Assembly: GCF_028858725.1 (NCBI RefSeq)
Contig: NC_084767.1
Coordinates: 33,859,395-33,923,394, forward strand
Direction of reading: 5' to 3'
Length of the DNA stretch: 64,000 nucleotides
Source: Colius striatus
Lineage: Eukaryota > Chordata > Aves > Coliiformes > Coliidae
Below the pieces are notes generated by a model. It saw nothing but the letters and a program-made list of their open reading frames with translations. It searched no databases and was not told the origin of the DNA. The position numbers and the translations under genes were made by a program. Positions within the stretch are counted from its first letter, which is position 1, and each line of letters starts with the position of its first letter. This document shows, one piece after another, positions 12,701-27,700 of the stretch.

Positions 12701-15700
12701 TAGTTGTGAAGCAGATAATCAGGACCCTAAACCCCTGAACTTGATGCATACATTGACATTCAAACTTCAATCTGAATTTTGCAAATAGCTTTGACATTTA
12801 TAATGACTGAACCAAATGGCTCAAGCCATTCTAAGTCTGGATCTGAGTTTGTATTTTGCATTACAAGACCATCTTTAATGAAAGTTCATTTATGTTTAAA
12901 TTACACTTTTCTGATATGTATGTAGAGGCTAGTATTTTGAACTTTCACTAAAGTCTGTAAGAAACCTTTTGTAAAAAATAATAACATGCCATGAACAAAT
13001 CCTCTCAAAATCTTTGTAGCTTTGAGGTGTTTAAAAGATAATTAACCACCCTCATATTTGCTGGGATAGCCACACAGCCAAGCACACGCAGTCCAGGAGG
13101 TTCCTACAGATTGTTGATGACAACTTCCTGTCTCAGATGATCAAGGAACCAACAAGGAGGGGTGTGCTGCCGGACCTGGTACTGATGAATAAGGAGAGCC
13201 TGGTTGGGCATGTGAAGGTTGGAGGCAACCTCGGCTGCAGTGACCATGAGATGGTAGAGTTCAAGATCGTGTGTGGAAGAGGCAGGACACAAAGCAGGAC
13301 TGTGTCCCTGGATTTCAGGCAAGCCGACTTTGGCCTCTTAAAAGATCTACTTGGACAGATCTCATGGGATATGATTCTAGAAGATAGAAGTGCCAATGAG
13401 AGCTGGTCAGTCTTCAAGAACCACTTCCTCCAAGCCCAGGATCAGTGTGTCCCAATATGCAAGGAAGGAGGAAAAGGAGGTAGGAGGCCTCCGTGGATGA
13501 GCAAGGATCTGCTGGGACAACTCAGGCAGAAAGCAGCCACCTATGAGAGGTGGAAACAGGAGCTGGCTTCTTGGGAAGAGTATAGGAACATTGCCAGGGC
13601 ATGCAGGGGTGCAACTAGGAAGGCTAGAGCCCTTCTAGAATTAAATTTAGCCAGGGAAGTTAACGACAGTAATAAGGCATTTTTCAAGTACATCAGCAGC
13701 AGAAGGATGATGAGGGGTAATGTGGACCTGCTGCTGAACGCTGAGGGTGCCCTCGTGTCTGAGGATGCAGAGAAGGCCGAAGTACTGAATGCCTTCTTTG
13801 CTTCTGTCTTTACGGCGAAGGCCGGCCCTCAGGAAGCCCAGTCCAGCAAGGATAACAGGATGGCCTGGACAGCAGAGGACTTGCCCTGGGTGGAAGAGGA
13901 AGAGGTTAAAGACTTGTTGGCCAAGCTTAAGGCTCATAAGTCAATGGGTCCTGATGGGATGCATCCTAGAGTGCTGAGGGAGCTGGCAGATGTGATTGCT
14001 AAGCCTCTCTCCATCATTTTTGAACACTCATGGAGGACAGGCGAGGTGCCTGAGGAATGGAGAAAGGCCAATGTCACGCCAGTCTTCAAAAAGGGCAGGA
14101 AGGACGACCCAGGAAACTACAGGCCGGTCAGCCTCACCTCCATCCCCGGAAAGGTGATGGAACAACTCATCCTGAATGTTATCACTGAACATATGAAGGA
14201 AAAGAGGGTTATTAGGGGGAGTCAACATGACTTCACCAAGGGGAAATTGTATTTGACCAACCTGATAGCCTTCTATGAGAGTGTAACTGGCTGGCTAGAT
14301 GAGAGGAGAGCAGCAAACGTCATCTAGGTTTGACTTCAGCGAGGCTTTTGACACTGTCTCCCTGTAACATCCTCATCAGAAAGCTCAAGCAGTGTGGCTT
14401 GGATGAGTGGACAGTGAGGTGGATCGAGACCTGGCTGAATGACAGAGCCCAGAGGGTGGTGATCAGTGGCACAGAATCGAGTTGGAAGCCTGTGGCCAGT
14501 GGAGTTCCACAGGGATCAGTTCTGGGGCCAGTCTTGTTCAACATCTTCATCAACAACCTGGATGAGGGGACAGAGTGTACCCTCAGCAAGTTCCCTGATG
14601 ACACCAAACTGGGAGGACTGGCTGATTCCCCAGAAGGCTGTGCTGCCATTCAGCAGGATCTGGAGCAGCTTGAGAGTTGGGCAGAGAGGAACCTCGTGAG
14701 GTTCAACAAGGACAAGTGCAGAGTCCTGCATCTGGGAAGGAACAATCCCATGCACCAGTACAGGCTGGGGGTTGAATGGCTGGAGAGCAGCTCTGCAGAG
14801 AGAGACCTGGGAGTCCTGACTGATAATAAGCTAAATATGAGCCAGCAATGTGCCCTCGTGGCCAAGAAGGCCAATGGCATCCTGGGATGCATCAAGAAGA
14901 GTGTGGCCAGCAGATCAAGGGAGGTTCTTCTCCCCCTCTACTCTGCGCTGGTGAGGCCTCATCTGGAGTCCTGTGTCCAGTTCTGGGCTCTTCAGCTCAA
15001 GAGAGATAGAGAACTTCTGGAGAGAGTCCAGCACAGGGCCACCAAGATGATCAGGGGACTGGAACATCTTTCATATGAGGAAAGGCTGCAGGAACTGGGG
15101 CTGTTTAGTCTGGAGAAGGGGAGATCTTATTAACATTTATAAATATCTAAAGGATGGATGTCAGGAGGTTGGGACATCCCTTTTTTCTATAGTAGGTAGC
15201 AACAGGACAATGGGTAATGGGATGAAGCTGGAACACAAAAAGTTCCACTTAATCATGAGAAAAAACTATTTCACTGTGAGGGTGACGGAGCAGTGGCACA
15301 GGCTGCCCAGAGGGGTTGTGGAGTCTCCTTCCTTGGAGGTCTTCAAGACCCACCTGGACATGTTCCTATGCGACCTGATCTAGGTGAACCTGCTTCTGCA
15401 GGGGGGCTGGACTAGATGATCTCTAAAGGTCCCTTCCAACCCCTACCATTCTATGATTCTGTGATTTTATATTTGAACTTCAGTGGTTTCAAAAACCACG
15501 TATGTCTTCAATGTCTCATAGTGTTGATTTGCCATCTCGCCAAATTACTGATTTCTGTTTTATAATAATTTTGGATTTGGTTTGGATGAATCTACTAAAA
15601 TGTATCAGCCAAAATCGATCATGATATGTTAGGAATTACTAATATGCAAAAAGTGGATGCAAGCAAACTGGACTATAAATGCATCATATCTATATGGTAC

Positions 15701-18700
15701 ATCCTGATTCAGGAATCTACACAAACAGATTCTGATATGTGCACACACACAGAGAAAGGAAAATGTTTTAGATAGTCTTCAGTAATTTTCTTAGATTCAG
15801 TTTATTTTGTCTGAAGTTACTGTTGCTCACTTGTGGTCTACAAGTTATTTCCAGTGGCTTTTATACCTATTTGTTGTCATCTTTTATGAGGAAGAAACAA
15901 GTGAAAAACAAGCCTTGCAAGAGTGCAACAAAGTCTTGAAGAACAGTAAGCTGTTATAACCTGATTTCAAATGATCTTTTGTTTGAACTTCACCAATTTA
16001 TGATCCTTGTGCCTTGGGTTCGAAGTCTTTGCAAGTGAGCATTTCAAAATGGCCAGTATTTGTTACGATCTGGAAACAGTGTGAGAAAACACATGTTCAT
16101 TCAGCTGCCACACTGGATGGAAAGGATCTAGCACTTTGAGTATCTTAGCAATTCTTGTTATTGATGTGAAAAGTTTGAAATATTTCAGTTGAAGAAAATA
16201 CATTGTCCCCATGTTTTTCAAGCTGAATGGAAAGGCTGAGCATCACCATTCAGTGCTTCTCTCAGAGCTGCTGCATGCTAAATCAAGAAATGCTTGAATT
16301 TAGTTCCCTGAGATCAGCTTCAATCTTGTTTTGTATCTGGAGTGGCATATAGGTGATATCTCTATTATGAGCTTACTTCTACATGTGAAATTTCAGATAA
16401 ATAAAATAGTTTAAATATTTGATTTGCTATGTTAGTGTTTCCCTAATTGAGCATAATCAGAAGGTCTGTTCAGCAGCTTTATAGATGTGTTCAAGAATAT
16501 ATAGCAGTTGGCTCAAATGAGGGCTTTGGGACTTGCACAGTTGATGCATTTCCAACAGGAGAAAACTGGAGTTAGTTGGGTGAATCCCTAAAGTAACCCT
16601 TACTGTGCATAGTATTCACAGGGAAGCTGAGGGAAGCAAAGATAAGACAACACCAGCCAGCACAAACAGAGTGTTGGATAATACTGTGAAAACAGTTGAA
16701 AAATCTCTTGAGTGAAATCAAATGGTTTTTTAGCAGCACTGAGTAAAATGGGCAGGAAATGTCTGGGTTTATTTCTTCATACTGAAATGTGGTGTCTGAT
16801 GAAAGGTAGTGTATCTTTAGGAGAGGGTTTTGTTTTTATGTGAACATAAATATGTATGTATATAGCTAAATATAGCTAGAACTATAGGTATACACACAGC
16901 AGAGGTTTTCCTTCTGTCTGCGTGGTCATATTATGTAGGAAACAAAATATGGCTTTGGATTTCATACACACTTTTTCACTGTTTAACAAACTAGATTTAT
17001 TACTGCTAGCAAGATGTGTAAACTCTTCTAATGTGTGAGATAATTATGGATCTGGAATATTGTGATAGAAAAATAATTTCTATAGGTTTGAAAACCTCAC
17101 ACACAGTTTGCCTGAATACAAGTTGACGACTCACAGTGGTCTGCAAACAGTATTGCTTCTTAATACTATATCATCAAGAGTTCACTAAAATTGCTCAGAA
17201 GAATGGCTGAGTATGAAACCCATTGGGAAAGGATACTAAATTAATATTTACTAGGTTTACGTGGATGCAAGCACAAGACCTTCAACCTAGTTGCGATTAA
17301 AAGGATTCTTGTGACAGATAGTGCCATAGCAGTTTGGATGACATTTCAGACTGCATGCTTACTGTCAGCATCTATTTTCAGCTTTAGAGTCCAGGAGAAA
17401 AAACAATGATGTTAGCTAGATATAGAAGAGTTTTCTTCTAATATGACAGCTGGCACTGTTCAGACCAAGGCTCTGCTTGCTTTATTCCATAAATTGATCT
17501 AACCAGCTCATTAGAGCTGGCAGACAGAATTTCAAATATACAAAATTGTATTCAATATAAATTTTGATTATTTTTTTTCCTGCCAGATGCAAGTCTACTG
17601 TGTTTGTGTTGCAGAATTTCTGCAAGAGTCCATGAAATTACCCTTATATATGCTAATTAAATCTTCGTTTTTATCATCTTATGTCTTCTGGATTGACTGA
17701 TAACACATAAGAAGTATATGATAAATATGCCAAAAAATGTAAAACTTGCAGAAGCTCTAGGGTCATGGTGGACTATCTAACTTACCTAGTGTTTATACCA
17801 GGGTGCTGGGATGCTTCCCTTTGCAGGCAAGAAATCTGAGTGTTGTTTTTTTCTGGGGCTTACGCTAGTGCTTTAAATTAGGCACCCACTTTTTTAGCAC
17901 TTTGTGGAGTGAAGGCCATAAGAAGCAATAGTGCCAAGTAGCCCATCCACCGTATATATCCATGTAATATGGATAACTAGAAAGGGTAAAAACAACAGTA
18001 ACCATTTTGTTCTCTTCATGTAAGAGGAGTCACAACAACGAATGGAAATACTGCCCAGCTAGGAGACCAGAAACTGTTCGTGAGCACATGTATGCTTTTT
18101 CATAGATTAACTTTTGTTCAAATGTTTTATCTTTACTTTCCCTAGGCAGTGCAGCTCAGGTTCTAAAGGAATGGAATATGACAGGGAAAAAGAAGGTAAG
18201 AACATGCTTTTGAGAATCAAAGCATTCAAACCATTGATCAGCTGTCTGTAGCTGAATGTAGTATTTCTATTTTGGCCAGTACTTTGTCTACCTTAGGTAA
18301 CATAGGTGACTTCATTCATACCTGCGGTCAAAATAATTGAATGCAAATGTTTGTATTATTCTTAATCCTATTAAATCTACTGCTTTCTCTCTAGCCTGGA
18401 GTTCTGAGGGAGTTTCTGGGACAGCAGGGTGTGTACATGTCTGTGGGAACCAAACCCTGGACAAGTATAGAACAAATCCCAAAACAGCCTGTGTGTAGAA
18501 AGACTTCTAAAAAGCAGTTGTATCCTGGATAGTCATGGCCATTTACAGTGCTAGAGTTTTTGCTGCCAGGTGTAAAAATAACTTATGCATAGGAGTCACC
18601 CATTAGGAGTTAGACATTAGTGACACTATCAAGTTAGATACTTCAAGTATATGTTTGGGATGTGATCTCCGTGCATATGTATCTCCAAGCTGGAGCTGTA

Positions 18701-21700
18701 CCAAGAGGCTGCCTTGTGAGTCAGTCATGGAGGCTACTCTTTATGCTGGGAGAACTACAGCAGCAGTGGCCAATCTATGTCCTCTGTGAACACTGTCTAC
18801 CTTATGAGAGTGATGTCTTGAGGGTTTGTCTATGTTACTGTGTCCCTTGAATGGTTAGGAACTACTTGTCCTATGTGACTGCAAACATTTTGAGCAGCAT
18901 CTTAGTAGAGGCTGTTACCATTTTGCAATGCAATATTTTGTGTGGAAGAAAAGTTGGGTTTTATTTCAAATGGATTGTATATCCAGCTGAACAAATGCAA
19001 TGTGTTGTATAGCACAACATGGCCTGTAAATTGCATAACACTGATGTCATTTGCGTGGCATTTTATAAAGAGCATGGACAATTTACTGTTTAGATTATAT
19101 GTTGGACTGAGTGATGTCTATGTTTTTGCAATATTTCTCCATTTAGAAAAATAGGAGAAAAAGAAGCAAATCTAAACAGCACCAAAGCAATAAAGATCCT
19201 AAAAACAAGAATGGTGGACCTGAGAAAGCATCTCAAGAGCCCCAGGGGATATATGACTGCTATCTGAATGGATGCTCCAAAGACAGCTCTTGCAGTGGTT
19301 CTGCCCATAAGAAACTGGAAGCTGCTTCTTGTGACAAGAAAGGCTCAGGGTTTGGAGATTCAGCACGAGTCTGTTCAGAAATCCCAGGTCAGTTCATCTG
19401 GCACAAGACACCTTTTTAACTGGCAATAGCCAAGCCCTCATTCATTTAAAGGTCATGGTATTTTCATTGCTGTGAAGTAGATTATAATAAAAATAATTTG
19501 TAGGGAGGAGATAGTCTGAAATTAATACACATAGCTATTGAAGTCATGCAACTAGAATCATAGAATCACAGAACAGTAGGGGTAGGAAGGGACTTACAGA
19601 AATCATCCAACCCCCCCTGCTAAAGCAGGTCCACCTAGATTAGGTCGCATAGGAACATGTCCAGGTGGGTCTTGAAGACCTCCAGAGGTGAGGACTCCAC
19701 AACCTCCTTGGGCTGCCTGTGCCAGGGCTCCCTCACACTTGAAGTTTTTATTTCTGGAACTTTGTGTTTCAGCTTTTATCCATTACCCCTTTGTCCTATG
19801 ACTGGACACTACAGAAAAAAGTATTGCCCCATCCTCCTGACATGCACCTTTCAAACACTTGGAAGTATTAATGGGATCCCCCCTCAGTCTCCTCATCTCC
19901 AGACTGAACAGCCCCAGGTCCTGCAGCCTTTCCTCATAAGGAAGATGCTCCAGACCCCTGATCATCTTGGTGCCCTGCACTGGATTTTCTCCAGAAGTTC
20001 CCTGTTCCTCTTGAGCTGAGGAGCCCAGAACTTGGACTCAGAACTCCAGATGAGGCCTCACCAGGGCAGAGTAGAGAGGGAGCAGAACTTCCATTGACCT
20101 GCTGGGCACACTCTTCTTGATGCATCCCAGGATGCCATTGGCCTTCTTGGCCACGAGGGCATATTGCTGGCTCATATTTAGCTTATTATTAATCAGGACT
20201 CCCAGGTCTCTCTCTGCAGAGCTGTTCTCCAGCAGTTCGATCCCCAGCCCGTACTGTACTTCAAGGACCAGAAGGAAGGATGTAGTATACTTGGTGTTTC
20301 TCTATGTTGTGTCTAATGCTAGCAAATGATAGGGGAGAACACATGGCTGTTACCTTTAGTTCAGGTCTGTTTATTTCCATCTTTCTTTTTCCGAGAAATC
20401 TTTAGTTTTTTGTTTTCTCTGATGGTTTCCCACAGGCAATCAAGACCTGCTAGAGAAAATGGAATTCAGGGCCCTGGAAAGTCAGATTGCCTCATCGTGG
20501 AGGGCTTTAGGAAGTGTTTCACTTAATTATGAGTCAGTTCAGGGGCTCTCCCTCTCAATATCTTGAAGGGGAAAAGGCCCCAAATAAACCAGATTACTTC
20601 AAAATGATGACCAGGACAAACCTTCCAACTGTTCTTCTTAGAGTCATTGGCAAAACAGGATCTGAAGGACTTAGAGCTACCCTTTCTTTGCGTGTCCTTG
20701 TAAAGAAGGAGCATGAATGCACTGAAAGGCTATTTAATGCTGCTTTGCCTTGCTTTTGCAGGAATTTGGGTAAAAAAACAGATACAAAACAGATACTGAT
20801 CTGTTTCCTACTTCTTAAAGTTGTTTTTCATGTAGAATGGTTTTTAGGGAATCCTTAAGGCTTCCTGTTTATATCTCAAGAGGTGTTTTTTTTTCTTTCA
20901 GCCAAAAAATCCATTGACATTCACTTGATTTAAAGGGTTTTGAATGACAAGCTGTTGTAAAAAGAAAAAAACTCTCCTTACAAAGATGACAACTCAGCAG
21001 AATTCAAAGCAAGTTTATTTGGGCTGCCGCTGTACCTGGCAGGTCTTCTAATACTCAACAGTTAATACAGTAGAGGTCTCACAGTAGACTAGTACTAAAG
21101 TTCCAAGCCACTATGTACTGAGACTTTCAACAGTTTACTTGTAGCCTTTTACTTCACTTTTAATTCTTAGACTTTGTCCCTAAAATTTGTTGCATCTGTG
21201 TCTTACCTGGCTCAAGTCTTCAGAGACTTGATGCAGACTTTCTTAATCTATTTTTAATTGTGTGCTTGTCCTCAATCAAATTTGAAAGTTCAGTTGTAGC
21301 ATACTGGAGTGTTGTTTGCTAGGCTGTGTTGGTCATCATGGGTTTCAAAGTAGCTTGTGTCATTCTGGAAGAAAGTGTCCAAGTCTTATGTCTTTTGCAG
21401 ACAGAAGATTATTTTAAAAGTTTTTTGGGGTATAATAATCATTCTCAATGATTTTCTGTAGGCAAAAAGCTGTCAGTTTGTCATTTATCTTGACAAGGAT
21501 ATCAGTGCTGCTAATTAAATGCAGTAAAAACCAATTTTGCACTTCACCAACAAATTTCAGAAGATCTAATCTTGGAGACAGAACCCAGTAGTCCTGGCCT
21601 TTCTCTGTAGCTTAGCTGATAAACTGCTTATTTTTAAATATCTGTTTGAATTATTTAGCCAGAGTAGCCTCAATTGACAATAAAAGCTGTTTTAGAAATG

Positions 21701-24700
21701 TGGGCACTATGGTTTCTGCTTATTCCTCTGTGTTAAGTGTGGCTGGAAAGCTGTCAGGTGGAAAAGGACCTAGGGGTCAACAGCCAGCTGAACATGAGCC
21801 AGCAGTGTGCCCATGTGGCCAAGAAGGCCAATGGCATCCTGGCCTGGATCAGAAACGGTGTGAGCAGCAGGACCAGGGAAGTGGTCCTCCCCCCCACCAT
21901 TACTTGGCACTGGTGAGGCCGCACCTCAAATACTGTGTCCAGTTCTGGGCTCCTCACTACAAGAAGAACATTGAGGTGCAAGAGAGGATACAGAAATGGG
22001 TATCAAAGCTGGTGAAGTGTCTGGAGCACAAGTCTGGTGAGGAGCGGCTGAGGGAGCTGGGGGTGTTTAGCCTGGAGAAGAGAAGGCTGAGGGGAGACAG
22101 GATCACTCTCTCCAACTACCTGAAAGGGAATTGTAGTGAGGTGGGGATCAGTCTCTTCTCTCTAGTAATGAATGATGGGCTAAGAGGAAATGGGCTGAAG
22201 TTGCGCCAAGGGAGGTTTCAGTTGGACATTAAAAAGAACTTTTTCACTGAGAGGTATATTGAGCATTGGAACGGCTGCCCAGGGAGGTAGTGGAGTCACC
22301 ACCCCTGGAGATATTTAAAAAACACATAGATGAGGTGCACAGGGACATAGTTTAGTGGTGGGCTTGGCAGTGTGAGGTTAGTGGTTGGACTCGATCCTAA
22401 ATGTCTTTTCAGACCATAAGGACTCTATGATTCTGATTGCCACAAAAACATAAAAAGATGTAGTCACTAAAAAGGGTATTTTTCTCTTTAGACTATCGAA
22501 ACATAGGTGTATTTACAGCAGTGTTTAATAGAACACTTATTTTGTTTCAGTTTTGTCATTGATTTCTGAGATTTTGTAGAATGTGTGCCAGTGGAAAATA
22601 ACCTCGATTTTTGCAGTGTATAAACATGAAGTCATTCACACTTAACAACAGTGAGGATTCATCTCTTTCTTAGTCTTACAACTCCCTGTTTTCTACTTAA
22701 TGTTTTCTTACAGTCAAAGAACAAGGACACCAGAGAGTATCTGTGGAACTAAACCCAAAGTCTGTGAACGGAGTAGAACAGTCTGAGTCTTTTCAGTCAT
22801 CAGTACAACTCCAGTGTAACCTAAGCAGGCCAAAGTCAAAACCTTCCTCAGTTAAATCTTCTTTCTCGGTGAAATCATCCAGTGCTACAACTTCACTTGA
22901 AACAAAGACAGATGATTCAGTCAAAAAAAGAGGTAAATTGGAGCTCTGGTTGTTGTGTTCTGAGATGATCAGACATCTGAGGCCCTTAGGAAATAAAGTG
23001 CACATACATGAAGAAAAGGTGTCCTCAGCATAACAAAATTGAGTAGAGCAAATTATTGTCTATTTAATGTTATATTAAATTAAATTTAAAATAAATAATT
23101 TGAAGTATTAGTGCTGTTTTAATGTTTATTTGATCCATGTATTGAATTTGAGCAAACGTTTAGAAACTGAGGAGCACCACAGAAGGACTATGGAAAAGTT
23201 GGACTTACAGACTTCCATAGAATAACCACTTCATCCTAATCTGGACAAATAATACATTGAAGTACTCCTACTCTCTCATTCAGAAAACTCAAAACCAGTT
23301 TTCTTACTTTTATGTATTTTTTGTTTTCTATTTTAGGGCCAAACATAGAAAAATCAGTAAAAGACCTGCAGCGTTGCACTGTGTCTCTAACCAGATACCG
23401 TATGATGATCAAAGAGGAAGTGGATATTTCAGTGAAGAAGATCAAAGCTGCTTTTGCAGAATTGCACAGTTGGTAGGTGAATCAGCTTGAGAGATCCATC
23501 ATCACCACATGAGGAAAGAGGGGCTAATTAAGCTACTGGCATTGTTGGGGAGGGGTCACTTCTTGCAGCATTTAGTTTCATCAAAAAAATAATGTGATGT
23601 CATTAAGTAACTCCTCACTAATCAGGAAGTAGTATATGCATAAGTTTGTGTTTACATCCATATGCAGAGATAAAGGGGGAAAAACTACAGCTCTTAAAAA
23701 AAATCTCACTGTTGGTGGGGGCTTTTTCCCCCTCAAAGTGATCCATCATGACCTGATTCTTTCATATGAAGTTCAGTGGCAGCATATCTGAGCAAATGAA
23801 AGCTTTCCCAAAAATCTTGTCTATGATATTTTCACCTTCTTAAAATCTCTTCTTTCTGTAATTCTTCTTTGATCTGTCTTCTTTGTCAGAGTGTCCTTTA
23901 CTGTCTCTTCATTTCCCATCCTCTTTATTTCTTATCCCATCATTCTCTTTTCTTTTATAGTTTCTTCTAATTTTCCCATCTATAACTTCACTTCCATTTC
24001 TCATCTCTAGTTTGTTCTTTTTCCTCATTCTTTTATAGCAAATGTTTTCTAATTTTTTTTCACTTAAAATTGTGGTTCTGCCCGATCTTCAGTATATATA
24101 TATATATCTATATAAACCTATATCTATGCCCTTTGAAAATTTCTTGCAGAAATAATTGCTGTAGTAGCAAGTTGCATATTTTCATTATACTTGTCATAGA
24201 AAACTATTTTATCTGGTTTGAGTTTTACTTGGCCCTCCTGTTAAATATAGATGCCATATAAACCTTTTGTATTATTGTGCAGTGTTCCAGTAAACAGGAA
24301 AAATTGTATTAAAATGTCTAAGATTTACAAATCTTAGTTACAAATCACAGAAGAGTACAAGAACCTTTCAGTTCATTCACAATATTTGTCCATGTTTTTA
24401 CGAGCATTACCTTATTAAAGTGCTGTAGTATTGACAGAAGTTTAACTCTGAATTTCAGTGGTGTATTTGTAGTCTGCAGTGATGCATCTAAAGTGACTTC
24501 AGTACCACTGGGACTCTCTTCTGTATAACTGAAATGTCCAAGCAGTACTGAGCTGATGTTGGGGAAAGTTCTATTGCACTGAGCTGCCTGTGTACCTGAT
24601 TGTCCAGCAGGAAGAACCTTGTCTCTGTACTCCAGTGAACATGGGCTGTGACCACTAGCTGTACTAAACTGTGTGGTGTTGTCAGGAATGCTCGGAAGCC

Positions 24701-27700
24701 AGTATGTTTGCTTACAAACTAAAATGCAGGCATTTTATTGTTGCTATAGAAAAGTTAAGTAAAATTCATCAATTCCTTGCATCTTTTCTTGGTAGTTCTC
24801 AGAGGTGTTTTTGTATGACTTTAGAAAACATAAAATGTTTATAGTTTCTGCTAAGTAGACTCTGGCCTTCAAGTAAACTCATTGTTGGGTCTCATTTGCT
24901 GTGTAGTTCTCACAAAATTGTTATTGGTAACTGTAAAAATATATGTCACGTGTAATCTTGTTTGCAGACAGTCACAGTCAATTCAACCTATAAGTGATAG
25001 TCCTTCTGTCATGGAGCAGGCTTAGCACTGTATCATTATCTAAGAATGCAGAAGGAGGAACTATATTAGTAAGTTCATAACTGAAATTATTTTTCATGGA
25101 TTCATGTTTTAGCTTGAAAAACACTCAAGTGTATTGCCTAATCCTAAAATGTGTTATTTAATAGGTGAGCTTAGTAGGGGAAAAGATAAAATGATCTCAA
25201 AACAATATGTAAATCCAAATAGACTTAAAATGATAAAAAAATAGCTTTGAAAATTTTGAGTAGGCTTTGTTTAATTTTACTTCCCACCAGCTTCAGTGCC
25301 TAAATTATTGGAGTAGAGTCTGCCAGAAACTGTAGAATGTAACAGATCTGAATATTCAGATGCCTCACAAAACAATATCATGCACCTTAGGATAACATTG
25401 CAACAAAAACAGTATGTTGTCAGGACATGTTTATGGAAATATCACTGTGAGCTATATTGCTTATGGCAGCTTCTAAGCCTAATACTTACTTTTCCCCTTC
25501 AAATGGATGAAGGGAAAATTTAGTGTACCAGTAGAATGCATGACTTAACACCTTCTTTGCTAAAATTAAAAACAATTCTCAGATATTTCATGTGACCTTT
25601 TGGATAAGCAGTAAAAAAGATGGGAACAGCTGTCTTTAATGTGTCATTTACAAAAACTTGCTGCCAAGTGCTGTAGATTCACTGGACTAGAGTAGAAATT
25701 ACCAAAACCAATGATACAGCTTCAGTCCTCATACAGACAACACTTCATATTCCTGGGCTAAAAAGTTTGGTTTCTTTCTTACATGGCAGCTTCCTTACTT
25801 AAAAGTTGAACACAAGATGACTAGTGGTAGCAGGAGGATAAAGTAATTAAGAGCATTCAGCCTCTTGCATATTTATCACAAACTGGTCTATGAAGGGAAA
25901 ATGAAGTAATTCAGATAAACTGTTGCTCCCAGAATGCTACAGAGTAATCAAAAGCAAGGGAATTACAATATTTGCTCTGTTTTGTAATAGCGATTCCAAA
26001 GCTTTCCTCAAGTTCTTCTCCCAGTTTCTGATAGAATTGGACTGGTTGAGATGATCAACATACAGATAAGCATACAACAGCAACTAAGTATGTTCAGAAT
26101 TGCAGGGAATACTTGAATGGGCTTAATACCAAAACCTAGATGGGAGCTTAACTGGTTTCTGTTCCACACACCTGTCACCACTCAAGGGGTTTTAGTGAAG
26201 CTAAACGAAGTCAGAATCTTTAATGTTGTAGCTGAACGCTGAAACACATATTACTTTCTGTTATCTCTCTTGGGTTTGTTTTTATTTTTTGTCCTTTGTG
26301 TATATATCGTTATATCCTTTAGGATATAAGACCCTTTTTGTATTTAATATCAAGGTCATAATCAAAACTGCATTTCGAGAGCCATTTTTTTTTTTTTCAA
26401 TCTCATGATTTTACTAATTACAGGAAGGATAAAGAAGTGCAAAGGTAACATCATGTATCTTCCTCCTACTGCCAGGCAGCATATGAAACCAGTATTATGG
26501 AGATAAATAAATAGTATATCTGGCCTAAGATATGCTGAAGGCTTCATCAGGAAGATTCACATTAACTTTTCCTTTTAGCAGCAGAAACTGTTGAGTGATA
26601 GTTTCCAGTAGAAGTCCGTGTCTCGTCAGTATGTCACAGCTTGACCTAACTGATAGTGGGAAGTTACTCCTGAGCATGCTCAGTCAGTACTATGGTGCTA
26701 TTTACAAACTCCTCTATTTTTCAAAAAAGTGCATACCACCCTCCCACAATCTAAAAAAGGAGTGGTATGGAGCAGATGTGCTGTAAACACCTGTAAATGC
26801 TTGCAGAAGAATGCAATGCTTCTTTCTGGTCTTAAATGTTCAATAAAGTGGAGCAGGAAAGAATTCCAGAAAGCTGTTTCGCTAAAAACACTTCAATAGA
26901 TTCACTTTCTTTTCCTTGAAGAGCCTCTCAGGAGTTCATCCCAACTGGAGTTGCTGCGTGCTTAGAACAAGTGATAACTACGTTCTTTTATACGGTGCTT
27001 CTCATGCCAGAAGACACCAGAGCATTTTACAGGTCATGGGCTTGACCAGGCAGGAAACTTTGCCCCGCTCTGTGAGAAGTCTTTTGCAGTCTCATGCAGG
27101 TGGTGGTTCTGCTGTGACCTCTGGCACTCTTGTCACCCCTGTTCTTGCAAGACTTTCTATGACTTTGTTTTCCCCAAGGCTTTAAGAATGCTGGGCAGAG
27201 CAAGCTGAAGGGCACCATTTCTTAGACTCACATGTGCACCTTAAAGTTATGAGGAAGATTCTTCTAACCGTACTCCTTGAACCAGTATTTCTCCTCATTG
27301 CATCCTGTTTTGGTGTATGGTTTTCAGGAACACCTTTGTGTAAAAGGTAACATAAGGAACATAAGCTGCGCCACTTATTGCTTGGACATAATACATGCCA
27401 GAGTATAGCCATGTCTCACAGTAGTGCAGGACGAGGAAAAGAAAAGTAACAAATGATGCTTAAGTTGTTGGGGAAGGTCAGAAAAGCTAGGTGAACTCTC
27501 CTCTCACTAGAATACACTTGAGACATTTGATGCCAAGGTTAAAACCCATATGCTGTAACTGAGTTCACACTTTTCCATTAAGAGACTCAATAATGATTGT
27601 GGGGATAACAAGAGAGCCCCAGGAAGGCTGAGCCAAATGTGTAGAGAACAAGAAGAGCCACAGTTCCCCATAACACCTCTTGCCAGAAAATGATTTTCAC

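Larger units (their letters stand above)
19388..22713 (+). other. SPATS2L intron 4
   Basis: A 3.3-kb intron holding an antisense CR1 (19555-20258), a candidate cassette exon (20436-20513) and a sense CR1 of another subfamily (21740-22436). The remainder, 20,520-21,739, shows nothing recognisable. Confidence 0.85.
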
